Shown one piece after another: positions 1-7,760 of a DNA stretch of 64,000 bases (its first letter is position 1; the number at the start of each line of letters is the position of its first letter). A program made the translations under genes and the position numbers. Source of the DNA: CATQHD01 sp965202675 (GTDB taxonomy: Bacteria > Actinomycetota > Acidimicrobiia > Spongiisociales > Spongiisociaceae); assembly GCA_965202675.1 (NCBI GenBank), contig OZ241842.1, positions 1,984,001-2,048,000 of the forward strand, given 5' to 3'. The notes under the pieces are model-generated. The model did not search any database, had not been told where the DNA came from, and saw only the letters and a list, made by a program, of their open reading frames with translations.

Positions 1-1556
1 AAGTCGCGGTCGAGATGGTACAGCTCCCATTCGCCTTCGCCGTACTCCGCGCCCGGATAGTGGCGGGTTACCGCCTTCCAGCCGTCGGCCCAGAGGCCCC
101 GGTTGCCGAACATCTCGAAGTACTGGACGCGGCGGACGGTCGGCGCCTCCGGGTTCTCGAAGGTGTAGGCGAGGCTCTTTCCGTGCATCGGCATCTGGGG
201 TACGCCGCGGTATTCGGCGGGCGGTTCGACCCCGGCGATCTCGTAGACGGTGGGGGCGAGGTCGATGATGTGGTGGAACTGGTCGAGCACCCCGCCGGGC
301 TTCGCCAGGCGGCCCGGCCAGTGGATGATCAGCGGGTCCCGGATGCCGCCGCCGTGGGTGTGGTACTTGTACCACCGCAGCGGGGTGTTCGAGGCCTGGG
401 CCCAGCCGGTCGCATAGTGGCTGTCGGCGCGGGGGCCTCCGACCTCGTCGAGGGCGCCGAGCACCCGGTCGAAGTCCTCTTCCATGTCGTTGAAGAAACG
501 GATCCGGGACAGGGCGCCGAGCCGGCCGCCTTCCATGGCCGCCCCGTTGTCGGAGGTGATGATGATGACGGTGTTGTCGAGCCGGCCGCTTCGTTCGAGG
601 AAGGCGGCGAGGCGGCCGAGCTGCTGATCGGTGTGCTCCACGAAGGCCGCGTAGGCCTCCTGGAGTCGGGCCGCGACCCGTTGCTCGTCCGGCCGCAGCG
701 AGCTCCAGGGTGGCGCGTCGGGGTTGCTGGGCGGAAGCTCGGTATCGGGCGGGATTACCCCCTCCGCCAGCTGGCGTTCGTAACGCTGCCGGCGGACGGC
801 GTCCCAGCCTTCGTCGTAGCGGCCCCGCACCGCCTGCATGAACTCGGCGGGGGCGTGGTGGGGGGCGTGGGCCGCCCCCAGGGGGAGGTACAAGAAGAAG
901 GGGCTGCGGGGGGCGTGGGCGATGTGGTCGGCGATGTACCCGATGGAGCGGTCGACGAGATCCGCCGTGAGGTGATACCCCTCCTCGGGCGCCGCCGGGG
1001 GCGGGGCGGCGTGGTTGTCATGGACCAGCTCCGGGTAGTAATGATCCGCGGCGCCGTTCATGAAACCGTAGAACTGGTTGAACCCCCGGCCCAGCGGCCA
1101 CTCGTCGAACGGCCCGGCGGGAGACGTTTCGCGCATCGGGGCCACATGCCATTTGCCGGCGGCGAAGGTGTTGTACCCGGCCTCGCGGAGCACCTCGGAG
1201 ATCAGGGCGGCCCGGCGGGTGATGCGCCCCCGGCCGCTCGGCCAGCCCGAATCGACGTTGGACAGCATCCGCATTCCCACCGAGTGGTGGTTGCGCCCGG
1301 TCAGCAGGCAGGCCCGCGACGGGGAGCAGAGGGTGGTGGTGTGGAAGTTGTTGTAACGGTGGCCGTTTGCGGCCAGCCGGTCGATGTTGGGAGTGCGCAC
1401 CTCCGCCCCGTAGCAGCCGAGGTCGGCGAAGCCGAGATCGTCGAAGAGCACCAAAGCGATATTCGGTCCGGCCGGGTGCTCCGGCGGCGGGTACACCGGC
1501 TCGCTGTCCTGATGGGTGAGGCCGAGAAAGCCTCGGTCGTCCCGGGTCGATGCCAT
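1..1556 (-). CDS. Arylsulfatase (type I sulfatase), C-terminus beyond left edge
   Basis: Hydrolyses sulfate esters using a formylglycine made from an active-site cysteine. The minus-strand translation from the ATG at 1556 has the metal-binding DD pair at residues 39-40, the sulfatase signature LCSPSRACLLTGR with the modifiable Cys near residue 77, a GKWH motif, and ITSDNGA further on. About 518 residues lie in the window and the reading frame is still open at base 1. The start is supported by AAAGGAGG about 9 bases upstream. The overall pattern is that of AtsA-like bacterial arylsulfatases. It is the last visible gene of an operon with a NitT/TauT-type ABC importer, only 29 bases after the permease, so the imported compound may be a sulfate ester or sulfonate (inference). 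No obvious export signal is visible at the N-terminus, which would fit a cytoplasmic enzyme. The true substrate cannot be read from sequence. Confidence 0.9.
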   Translation of the reverse strand, partial: MASTRDDRGFLGLTHQDSEPVYPPPEHPAGPNIALVLFDDLGFADLGCYGAEVRTPNIDRLAANGHRYNNFHTTTLCSPSRACLLTGRNHHSVGMRMLSNVDSGWPSGRGRITRRAALISEVLREAGYNTFAAGKWHVAPMRETSPAGPFDEWPLGRGFNQFYGFMNGAADHYYPELVHDNHAAPPPAAPEEGYHLTADLVDRSIGYIADHIAHAPRSPFFLYLPLGAAHAPHHAPAEFMQAVRGRYDEGWDAVRRQRYERQLAEGVIPPDTELPPSNPDAPPWSSLRPDEQRVAARLQEAYAAFVEHTDQQLGRLAAFLERSGRLDNTVIIITSDNGAAMEGGRLGALSRIRFFNDMEEDFDRVLGALDEVGGPRADSHYATGWAQASNTPLRWYKYHTHGGGIRDPLIIHWPGRLAKPGGVLDQFHHIIDLAPTVYEIAGVEPPAEYRGVPQMPMHGKSLAYTFENPEAPTVRRVQYFEMFGNRGLWADGWKAVTRHYPGAEYGEGEWELYHLDRD

Positions 1557-1585
1557 TGCGGGCGGCCTCCTTTCCGTCGTAGGGG

Positions 1586-2362
1586 TCAGTAGTCGCCGAG
1601 ATCGGTCAGATACCGCGATAACAGCGTCCGGCCCAGGAGTTTCCACAGGCGGTCGCTGACGAATCCCAGGACGCCGAAGCAGAAGATGCCGACGAAGACG
1701 AAGTCGGTTCGGAAGAAGGTGCGGGCGTTCCATATCAGGAAACCGATTCCTTCCTGGGCGGCGATGGCTTCGGCGGCGACGATCACGAGGAAGGCGTTGG
1801 CCAGAGCGAGGCGCATGCCGGTGAAGATCGACGAGAACGTGCCGGGCAGGATGATGCGGAAGAACAGATCGAAGCCGTTGGCGCCGAGCGTCCGGGCGCC
1901 GAGGATCTTGTCGGGGTTGACCGACGAGGCCCCGGCCGCGGTCGAGACCAGCACCACGAAGGTGACCGCGTACACGATCAGGTTGACCTTCGACGCCTCG
2001 CCGATGCCGAACCACAGGATGAACAGGGAGGTCAGCGCGATGGCGGGCACGAAGCGGAAGAAGTGGATGAAGGGGTCGACCGCGGCCCGCGCGTACTTGG
2101 ATACGCCGGCGAGCAGCCCGATGGGGATGGCGATGACCGAACCGACGATCCACCCCCGGTACACCCGCTGCAGGCTGATCCAGATGTCGTCCTGCAGACG
2201 GTTGGCGGACCAGAGCTCCCCCGCCGCCCCGACGACCTTCTCCGGGGTCGGCAACAGGAGCGGATCGTATCCGGTCGACCAGAGCCTCCAGCCCATCAGC
2301 ACCGCAACGACCGCCGCCGCCGAAACCAACGCGGTTCTGCGGGCGGCTACCAGTCGTCCCAT
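1586..2362 (-). CDS. ABC transporter permease, NitT/TauT (SsuC/TauC) type
   Basis: Inner-membrane permease of an importer for small anions such as sulfonates, nitrate or related compounds. The 258-residue protein has about six hydrophobic segments and the family core: a periplasmic stretch after the first helix, the loop EASKVNLIVYAV, and the ATPase-contacting region around residues 150-175 (ILGARTLGANGFDLFFRI). Length is normal for the family. Its start overlaps the end of the ATPase gene by 16 bases, so the two are translationally coupled, and the sulfatase follows it. The substrate class is uncertain; linkage to the sulfatase favours an organosulfur compound. Confidence 0.88.
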   Translation of the reverse strand: MGRLVAARRTALVSAAAVVAVLMGWRLWSTGYDPLLLPTPEKVVGAAGELWSANRLQDDIWISLQRVYRGWIVGSVIAIPIGLLAGVSKYARAAVDPFIHFFRFVPAIALTSLFILWFGIGEASKVNLIVYAVTFVVLVSTAAGASSVNPDKILGARTLGANGFDLFFRIILPGTFSSIFTGMRLALANAFLVIVAAEAIAAQEGIGFLIWNARTFFRTDFVFVGIFCFGVLGFVSDRLWKLLGRTLLSRYLTDLGDY

Positions 2363-3165
2363 GCAGCCGTTACCTCCTCCACGATCTGTTCTTCGATGAC
2401 GCGGGCGGCGCGTCCGAACTCCGGTGAGAAGTCGTCCCGGGGGTAGGGCAGATCCAGGCGGTGCACCTCGCGGAAGTCGGAGCCGGGCCCCGCCGTCATT
2501 ACGCCCACCCGCTGGCCGAGCAGGGTCGCCTCCCTGATGTCGTGCGTTACGTAGACGAAGGTGCGCCCTTCGGCCCGCCAGAGCTCGGAGACCTGCTGCT
2601 GGAGCAGGCGCCGGGTCTGGGCGTCGAGCGCCGCGAAGGGCTCGTCCATCAGAACGATGTCGGGTTTGACCGCCAGGATGCGGGCGATCTGGACGCGTTG
2701 CTTCATGCCGCCCGAGAGCTCATGCGGGTACTTGTCCGCGGCGGCGGTGAGGCCGACCGCGGCGAGCCAGTGGTCCACATCGGACGAATCGAACGACCCG
2801 CGGCCCCGCCGCCGGGCCTGCATCTTGAGGCCGAAGGCCACGTTCCGGCGGACGGTCAGCCACTCCAGCAGCGGCCCGTCGACGCTCTGGAACACCATCG
2901 CCCGGTCGGGTCCCGGCCCCTTTACCGGCCGGCCGCCCACGGCCACGCTTCCGGCGTTCGGGGCGATGAAGCCCGCCACCATCCGCAGCAGGGTGGACTT
3001 GCCGCAACCGGACGGACCGACGATCACGAAGAACTCGCCCGCCGCTATCTCGAGCGTCAGGTTCGAGATAACGGGCGGGGAGTCCTTGCCGCCGGCGGCG
3101 TATCCGAAGGTGACATCCGAGAACGAGACCGATCCGCCCGCGGGCTCGCGATGCGCCTCCGCCAT
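2347..3165 (-). CDS. ABC transporter ATP-binding protein, NitT/TauT type
   Basis: Cytoplasmic ATPase that powers the adjacent permease. Walker A is GPSGCGKST, the signature is LSGGMKQR, Walker B is IVLMDEPF, and the switch histidine lies in VTHDI. The start chosen is the ATG at 3165, 8 bases after the stop of the substrate-binding protein gene; the frame stays open further upstream, but that part overlaps the preceding gene and is not conserved in style. This gives 272 residues, typical of SsuB/TauB relatives. The ribosome-binding site is weak, so translation may depend on coupling to the upstream gene. Confidence 0.9.
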   Translation of the reverse strand: MAEAHREPAGGSVSFSDVTFGYAAGGKDSPPVISNLTLEIAAGEFFVIVGPSGCGKSTLLRMVAGFIAPNAGSVAVGGRPVKGPGPDRAMVFQSVDGPLLEWLTVRRNVAFGLKMQARRRGRGSFDSSDVDHWLAAVGLTAAADKYPHELSGGMKQRVQIARILAVKPDIVLMDEPFAALDAQTRRLLQQQVSELWRAEGRTFVYVTHDIREATLLGQRVGVMTAGPGSDFREVHRLDLPYPRDDFSPEFGRAARVIEEQIVEEVTAAWDDW

Positions 3166-3172
3166 GGGAGGC

Positions 3173-4243
3173 TCAGCCGAGGTCGGCCGTAATAGAACCG
3201 GGTGCAGCCCTGTCCATTGCACTCAGGTCCATGAACCCCCGCACATCGAAGCCGGCGTCCAGAACGCCCCGTTCGATGAGGAAGGCGGCGATCGAATCCA
3301 GCGAGTCCAGCATGACTTGTGTGAACCCGACCCGGTAGTTCTGGTTGGGGATGATGCTGCCGAACAGCTCGGCGTTGCCGGAAACGGCGTCGGCCACGAT
3401 CTGGCCGGCTTCGATCGGGTTGTCGTTGATGAAGCCGCTCGCCCGGTCGTAGGACTTCAGGACCTGCTCGATGGCGTCCTGATTCTGGGCCGCCCAACCT
3501 GCCTCCGCGATCATGTAGATCGCCACCGTGTCCAATACGCCGGCGTCGTTGCGCAGGACGTTGAGGTTCTCGTCGTCCCGGGCCTGATTGGTGCCGTCGA
3601 GCCAGGTCCAGGCCGCCTGGATCTCATCGGTTTTCAGCGCCCCGACCAGCTCGAACAACCCCGGGAGGGGAACCAGCTCCACGTCGTCGAGGGAGATCCC
3701 GTTCTGTTCGAGATGCCGGAGGGTCACAAAGTGTTCCGACGTGCCTTCCACATATCCGATCTTCTTGCCTACGAGATCCGCCGGGCCGGTGATTTCGTTG
3801 CGGACGGCCAGGCTGTGGAAGCCGGGGTTCGGCGCGGCGATGCCGCCCACGATCACCATGTTCTCGTCCGCCGCCGCCACGAGGTTGAGCACGGCGAAGT
3901 CGAGGGCGTGGCCCAGGTCGGCCTGGCGGGCGATGACGCCCTGGATGGCTTCGATGCCCGTGCCGAACAGCGAGACATCGGCTTCGACGTTGTTGGCCTC
4001 GAAGTAACCCTGGTCCAGGGAAATCCAGGCCTGGGTGCCGAGCAGGAAGCCGTCGGCGGCGATCCTGACCTCGTAGGTCTCGGGCTCCGGCGCCATAGTC
4101 GTAGGAGGAGCAGTTGTCGTGGTCTCTGCCGCAGCCGCGGTCGTGGTTTCGGAATCTGCGGCATCGCCGCCGGCGCAGGCGGCCGCGAAAACAGCCATTG
4201 CAAGAACTGCGTACAGCATCGGGGTCAACCGTCGGTTTCTCAT
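3173..4243 (-). CDS. ABC transporter substrate-binding lipoprotein, NitT/TauT type
   Basis: Extracytoplasmic binding protein of the importer. The 356-residue product has a positively charged N-terminus, a hydrophobic segment and a lipobox ending at Cys23, followed by a Thr/Ala/Pro-rich linker of about 30 residues typical of surface lipoproteins in high-GC Gram-positives. The mature part resembles the SsuA/TauA/ThiY-like fold, for example DLVGKKIGYVEGTSEHF in the conserved ligand-binding region. The ATG at 4243 is preceded by GGGAGAG at good spacing. It is the first gene of the operon SBP-ATPase-permease-sulfatase. It is divergent from def, with about 160 bases between them that must hold both promoters. 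Confidence 0.9.
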   Translation of the reverse strand: MRNRRLTPMLYAVLAMAVFAAACAGGDAADSETTTAAAAETTTTAPPTTMAPEPETYEVRIAADGFLLGTQAWISLDQGYFEANNVEADVSLFGTGIEAIQGVIARQADLGHALDFAVLNLVAAADENMVIVGGIAAPNPGFHSLAVRNEITGPADLVGKKIGYVEGTSEHFVTLRHLEQNGISLDDVELVPLPGLFELVGALKTDEIQAAWTWLDGTNQARDDENLNVLRNDAGVLDTVAIYMIAEAGWAAQNQDAIEQVLKSYDRASGFINDNPIEAGQIVADAVSGNAELFGSIIPNQNYRVGFTQVMLDSLDSIAAFLIERGVLDAGFDVRGFMDLSAMDRAAPGSITADLG

Positions 4244-4405
4244 CTTCTCTCCCTTCGGATCCCGCTCGGGATAGCCGCCGTCGGGCACTGACCGGAGCGG
4301 GTCCTGTTGATTGGACACGATATTAGCCGAGACCGCTTCGGGGCTGTCCGTCTGGGCCGGGCGCGGTCCGGCGCGGGCGCTAACCTGGCGCGCCAGGAGG
4401 TTCCG

Positions 4406-4903
4406 GTGGCTGTATTCCCGATTCTCAAACACGGCGACCCCGTCCTGCGGTCCCCCGCCGCGGCGGTCGAGGTTTTCGACGGCTCGCTGCGCCGCCTCGC
4501 CGCGAACATGATCGACACCATGCATGACGCGCCCGGGGTGGGCTTGGCCGCGCCGCAGATCGGGGTGTCGAAGCGGATATGCGTGTTCAACGCCGGGGAC
4601 GGCGACCGGGTGCTGGTCAATCCCGAGATCGTGGAGGCCTCCGGCAGCTGGGAATACGAAGAGGGGTGCCTGTCGGTGCCCGGGCATTTCTGGAAGATCG
4701 TGCGCCCCGCCTACGTGCGGGCCGTCGGCCAGGACCTCGACGGCGCCCCGGTCGAATACGCCGGAGAGGACCTGTTGGGCCGGGTGCTGCAGCACGAGGT
4801 CGACCACCTCGACGGGCGGCTGCTGTTGGAACGGCTCGACCGGCCCGCCCGCAAGGCCGCCCTGCGCGATCTCCGCAACGAGGCGCTCGGTCCGGCCGAG
4901 TAA
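4406..4903 (+). CDS. def: Peptide deformylase
   Basis: Removes the formyl group from nascent protein N-termini. All three family motifs are present: GVGLAAPQIG (residues 44-53), EGCLSVP with metal ligand Cys88, and QHEVDHLDG with ligands His130 and His134 and catalytic Glu131. The GTG at 4406 was chosen because AGGAGG lies 5 bases upstream; the longer frame back to 4307 has no comparable site. At 165 residues the length is normal. It is directly followed by fmt, the standard def-fmt pairing of formylation and deformylation. Confidence 0.96.
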   Translation: MAVFPILKHGDPVLRSPAAAVEVFDGSLRRLAANMIDTMHDAPGVGLAAPQIGVSKRICVFNAGDGDRVLVNPEIVEASGSWEYEEGCLSVPGHFWKIVRPAYVRAVGQDLDGAPVEYAGEDLLGRVLQHEVDHLDGRLLLERLDRPARKAALRDLRNEALGPAE

Positions 4904-4907
4904 GCGA

Positions 4908-5819
4908 GTGATCCGGACGGCGTTTATGGGGACCCCCCGGGCGGCGGTCCCCTCTCTCGAAGCCCTCGCCCGCCTCACCGACCTCCGGCTGGTGATCACC
5001 CGCCCCGACCGTCCCCGCGGACGCAGCGGCGCCCCGGTTGCGTCCGCGGTGAAGGCCCGGGCGGTCGAACTGGGCGTTCCGGTCAGCCAGCCCGCCGGTC
5101 CGCAGGAGCTGGACGAGGTTCTCACCCCGATGGAGCTCGACGCCGCCGTGGTGACGGCCTACGGGATGCTCCTGCCTGCTGGCGTCCTCGCCCGCCCCCG
5201 GTGCGGGGCGGTCAACCTGCACTTTTCGCTTCTTCCCCGCTGGAGGGGCGCGGCGCCGGTGCAGCGGGCCATCCTGGCCGGCGACCGCACGACCGGGGTA
5301 ACCCTGATGCAGATGGAGGAGGGCCTGGACACCGGCGGGATACTGGCCGCCTGGGAGACCTCTGTCGGTCGGGGCGAGACCGCCGGTGAGCTGACCGACC
5401 GTCTGGCCGCCGCCGCCGCCGAGCTGCTCGAACGGAACCTGGAGTCGGCGCTCGCCGGGGATCTGGCCCCTATGCCGCAGGAAGAAAGCCTGGCCGCCTG
5501 GGCGCCCAGGGTAACCGCCGGGGAGGCCCGGCTCGACTTCACCAGGCCCGCCGCGGAGGTCGTGCGGGCGGTCCGCGCCTTCTGTCCGCGCCCCGGCGCC
5601 CGCACCGTATGGCGCGGCGCCGGGTTCAAGATACACCGGGCCCGGGTGGTTCCCGGGGACCTGCCGCCGGGGCGGTTGCTCGCCGATGCGGAGGGGGCGA
5701 GGGTTGGGGCGGGCGGCGGCTGCGTGGAGCTGCTGGAGGTCCAGCCGGCGGGCGCCCGGCCGATGGGGGCTCTCGACTGGCTGCGGGGGGTCCGGGGCGA
5801 TACGGGCCGCTTCGAGTGA
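4908..5819 (+). CDS. fmt: Methionyl-tRNA formyltransferase
   Basis: Transfers a formyl group from 10-formyltetrahydrofolate to initiator Met-tRNA. The 303-residue protein has the N-terminal formyltransferase domain with the hallmark SLLPRWRGAAPVQRAI, followed by the DTGG motif, and a C-terminal OB-fold-like domain. Translation starts at the GTG at 4908, 4 bases after the def stop. Its stop overlaps the GTG start of the next gene in a GTGA arrangement, so def, fmt and rsmB form one transcriptional and translational unit. Confidence 0.96.
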   Translation: MIRTAFMGTPRAAVPSLEALARLTDLRLVITRPDRPRGRSGAPVASAVKARAVELGVPVSQPAGPQELDEVLTPMELDAAVVTAYGMLLPAGVLARPRCGAVNLHFSLLPRWRGAAPVQRAILAGDRTTGVTLMQMEEGLDTGGILAAWETSVGRGETAGELTDRLAAAAAELLERNLESALAGDLAPMPQEESLAAWAPRVTAGEARLDFTRPAAEVVRAVRAFCPRPGARTVWRGAGFKIHRARVVPGDLPPGRLLADAEGARVGAGGGCVELLEVQPAGARPMGALDWLRGVRGDTGRFE

Positions 5820-7018
5820 AGCCGGGGGTCGAGGCGCGGGCAACGGCGGCCCGGCTGGTGGGGAGGGTGGTCCGGGGCGGCGCCTGGTCCAACGTGCTCC
5901 TCGGCAGGCTCGACCTCCCGCCGGACGATGCCCGTCTGGTGCGCCATCTCGTCTACGGAACGCTCAGAAACCTCGGTCGGCTGGACCGGGCGGTCGGCCG
6001 GCTGTCGAGCCGTCCGATCGCGGACATCGACGACGAGCTGCTCGACGTACTGCGGGTCGCCTTCCACGAGGTTCTGTTCGGGCGCACCGCCGACTACGCC
6101 GCCGCCGACACCGCGGTCGAGGCGGCCCGGGCCCTCGGATACGGCCGGGCGTCCGGATTCGTCAACGCGCTGGTGCGGAACCTGCAGAAACGGGGGGAGC
6201 CGTCGCCGCCGGCCGGCATAGCCGAGGCCTTCTGCCTGCCGGAATGGGTCGCGGACGATCTTGTTTCCGCCTGGGGGGAGGGGCCCGCCCGGGCCTTCGC
6301 GGAGGCCTCCCACCGGGATGCCCCGGTCACCTTTCGCATGGCCGCCGGTGCACCTCCGCCCTCCGGGGCCGCCCCCGCCGCGGTGCCCGGCTCGTACCTG
6401 CATCCGGAGGGCCGGGTCCCGGACGGCGCGATAGTGCAGGACCCGTCCTCGGCGGCGGCGGTGCTGGCGTTGGGAGCGGAACCCGGGGACCTGGTGCTGG
6501 AGGTCGGGGCGGCCTCCGGCGGCAAATCCATGGCGCTCTGGGACCTGGGGCCGCCGGGCTTGCTGGTTGCCCTCGACATCCACGGAGGCCGCATCCGGCG
6601 GGGGCAGGCGCGTACGGCGGGCACGGGCTTCGGCGGCCGCTGGGTGCGGGCCGACGGCGCCCGCCTGCCCTTCCGCCCGGCTTCCTTCGACCGGGTGCTG
6701 GTGGATGCGCCCTGCACCGGCCTGGGCGCCCTCCGCCGCCGCCCCGAGATCCGGTTCCGGGCAACACGGAGAGAGCAGCGCCGGCTGGCCGCCCTGCAGC
6801 GCCGGCTGCTGGAGAGCGCGCTGGAGGCGGTCCGCCCGGGCGGCCGGGTGGTCTACGCGGTCTGCACGGTGACGACAGCCGAGACGGTCGGCGCGGCGGC
6901 GGGGCTGGGAGGCCGCCCCCCCGAGGGCCTGCCCGGCCTGCCCTTGGACGGCGGCCTGCTCATGGCCCCGCACCTGACCGGCACCGACGGCATGTTTATC
7001 TCGGTTCTCGACCGGTAG
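5816..7018 (+). CDS. rsmB: 16S rRNA m5C967 methyltransferase (RsmB/Sun)
   Basis: SAM-dependent cytosine-C5 methyltransferase acting on 16S rRNA. The 400-residue protein has an N-terminal NusB-like RNA-binding domain (about residues 1-135) and a C-terminal Rossmann methyltransferase domain. Motif I reads LEVGAASGGKS, motif IV DAPCTGLG, and the catalytic cysteine region of motif VI AVCTV. The GTG start at 5816 overlaps the fmt stop. Motif I is slightly unusual: most relatives have D-x-C-A-A-P-G-G-K, whereas here the Cys and Pro are replaced, giving GAASGGKS. The order def-fmt-rsmB-rpe is common in bacteria and supports the call. Confidence 0.92.
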   Translation: MKPGVEARATAARLVGRVVRGGAWSNVLLGRLDLPPDDARLVRHLVYGTLRNLGRLDRAVGRLSSRPIADIDDELLDVLRVAFHEVLFGRTADYAAADTAVEAARALGYGRASGFVNALVRNLQKRGEPSPPAGIAEAFCLPEWVADDLVSAWGEGPARAFAEASHRDAPVTFRMAAGAPPPSGAAPAAVPGSYLHPEGRVPDGAIVQDPSSAAAVLALGAEPGDLVLEVGAASGGKSMALWDLGPPGLLVALDIHGGRIRRGQARTAGTGFGGRWVRADGARLPFRPASFDRVLVDAPCTGLGALRRRPEIRFRATRREQRRLAALQRRLLESALEAVRPGGRVVYAVCTVTTAETVGAAAGLGGRPPEGLPGLPLDGGLLMAPHLTGTDGMFISVLDR

Positions 7019-7085
7019 GCGGCGGACGGCGGGAGCGCGTCATGCCTCATACCCCGTCATCGGCCGCCCAAGTTACCCTGAGGGC

Positions 7086-7760
7086 GTGATCAAACCGGTC
7101 CGCATCGCCGCCTCGATTCTGGCTGCCGATTTCGCCCGCCTCGGCGCGGAGGTTGCCGGGGTGGAGTCCCATCTCGACATGCTCCACATCGACGTGATGG
7201 ACGGCCATTTTGTTCCCAACATCTCCCTGGGCATCCCGGTGATCAGGTCCCTGCGGGCGGCTTCGGCCCTGCCGTTCGACTGCCACCTGATGACGGCCAA
7301 CCCGGAAGCCTTCCTCGAGGAGATGCGCGCCGCCGGGGCCGACGACGTAACCGTCCACCTGGAAGTGGTGTCCGACCCGGCCCGGGCGGCCCGCCGGGCG
7401 CGGGAGACGGGCCTGGGGTTCGGGTTGGTGATCAACCCCGCCACCCCCTACGAGGCGCTCGACCCCCACCTGGAGCTGTGCGACCTGGTGCTGGTGATGT
7501 CCGTGGAGCCCGGGTTCGGGGGCCAGACCTTCATCTCCGAGGTGCTCGGCAAGGTGGCGGCGGCCCGGTGCGCCATCGACCGGCGGGGCCTGGATGTGGA
7601 CCTGCAGATCGACGGGGGGATCAGCCCGGACACCATCGGCGCCGCCCGCCGCGCCGGGGCCGACCTGTTCGTGGCGGGGACCGCCGTCTTCCGGCGGCCC
7701 GATCCGGCGGCTGCGGTGGCTGCTCTGAAGGAGGCGGCGGAGGCCGGAGGCGGGGCGTGA
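7086..7760 (+). CDS. rpe: Ribulose-phosphate 3-epimerase
   Basis: Interconverts ribulose 5-phosphate and xylulose 5-phosphate in the pentose phosphate pathway. The 224-residue TIM barrel shows the family signature HIDVMDGHFVPN, HLM in the second metal-binding stretch, VMSVEPGFGGQ and the late DGGI motif. It begins with GTG at 7086 after a GAGGG element. Its last bases overlap the GTG of the riboflavin fusion gene by 4, which links the supply of ribulose 5-phosphate, a riboflavin precursor, to riboflavin synthesis. Confidence 0.96.
   Translation: MIKPVRIAASILAADFARLGAEVAGVESHLDMLHIDVMDGHFVPNISLGIPVIRSLRAASALPFDCHLMTANPEAFLEEMRAAGADDVTVHLEVVSDPARAARRARETGLGFGLVINPATPYEALDPHLELCDLVLVMSVEPGFGGQTFISEVLGKVAAARCAIDRRGLDVDLQIDGGISPDTIGAARRAGADLFVAGTAVFRRPDPAAAVAALKEAAEAGGGA

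Noticed and set aside
15..1592. Long open frame on the plus strand
   Set aside because: It is the mirror of the sulfatase gene; the minus-strand frame has the sulfatase signature and a good ribosome-binding site.
4244..5125. Upstream extension of the ABC substrate-binding protein to about 650 residues
   Set aside because: The extension overlaps def and fmt on the other strand; the lipoprotein signal begins at 4243.
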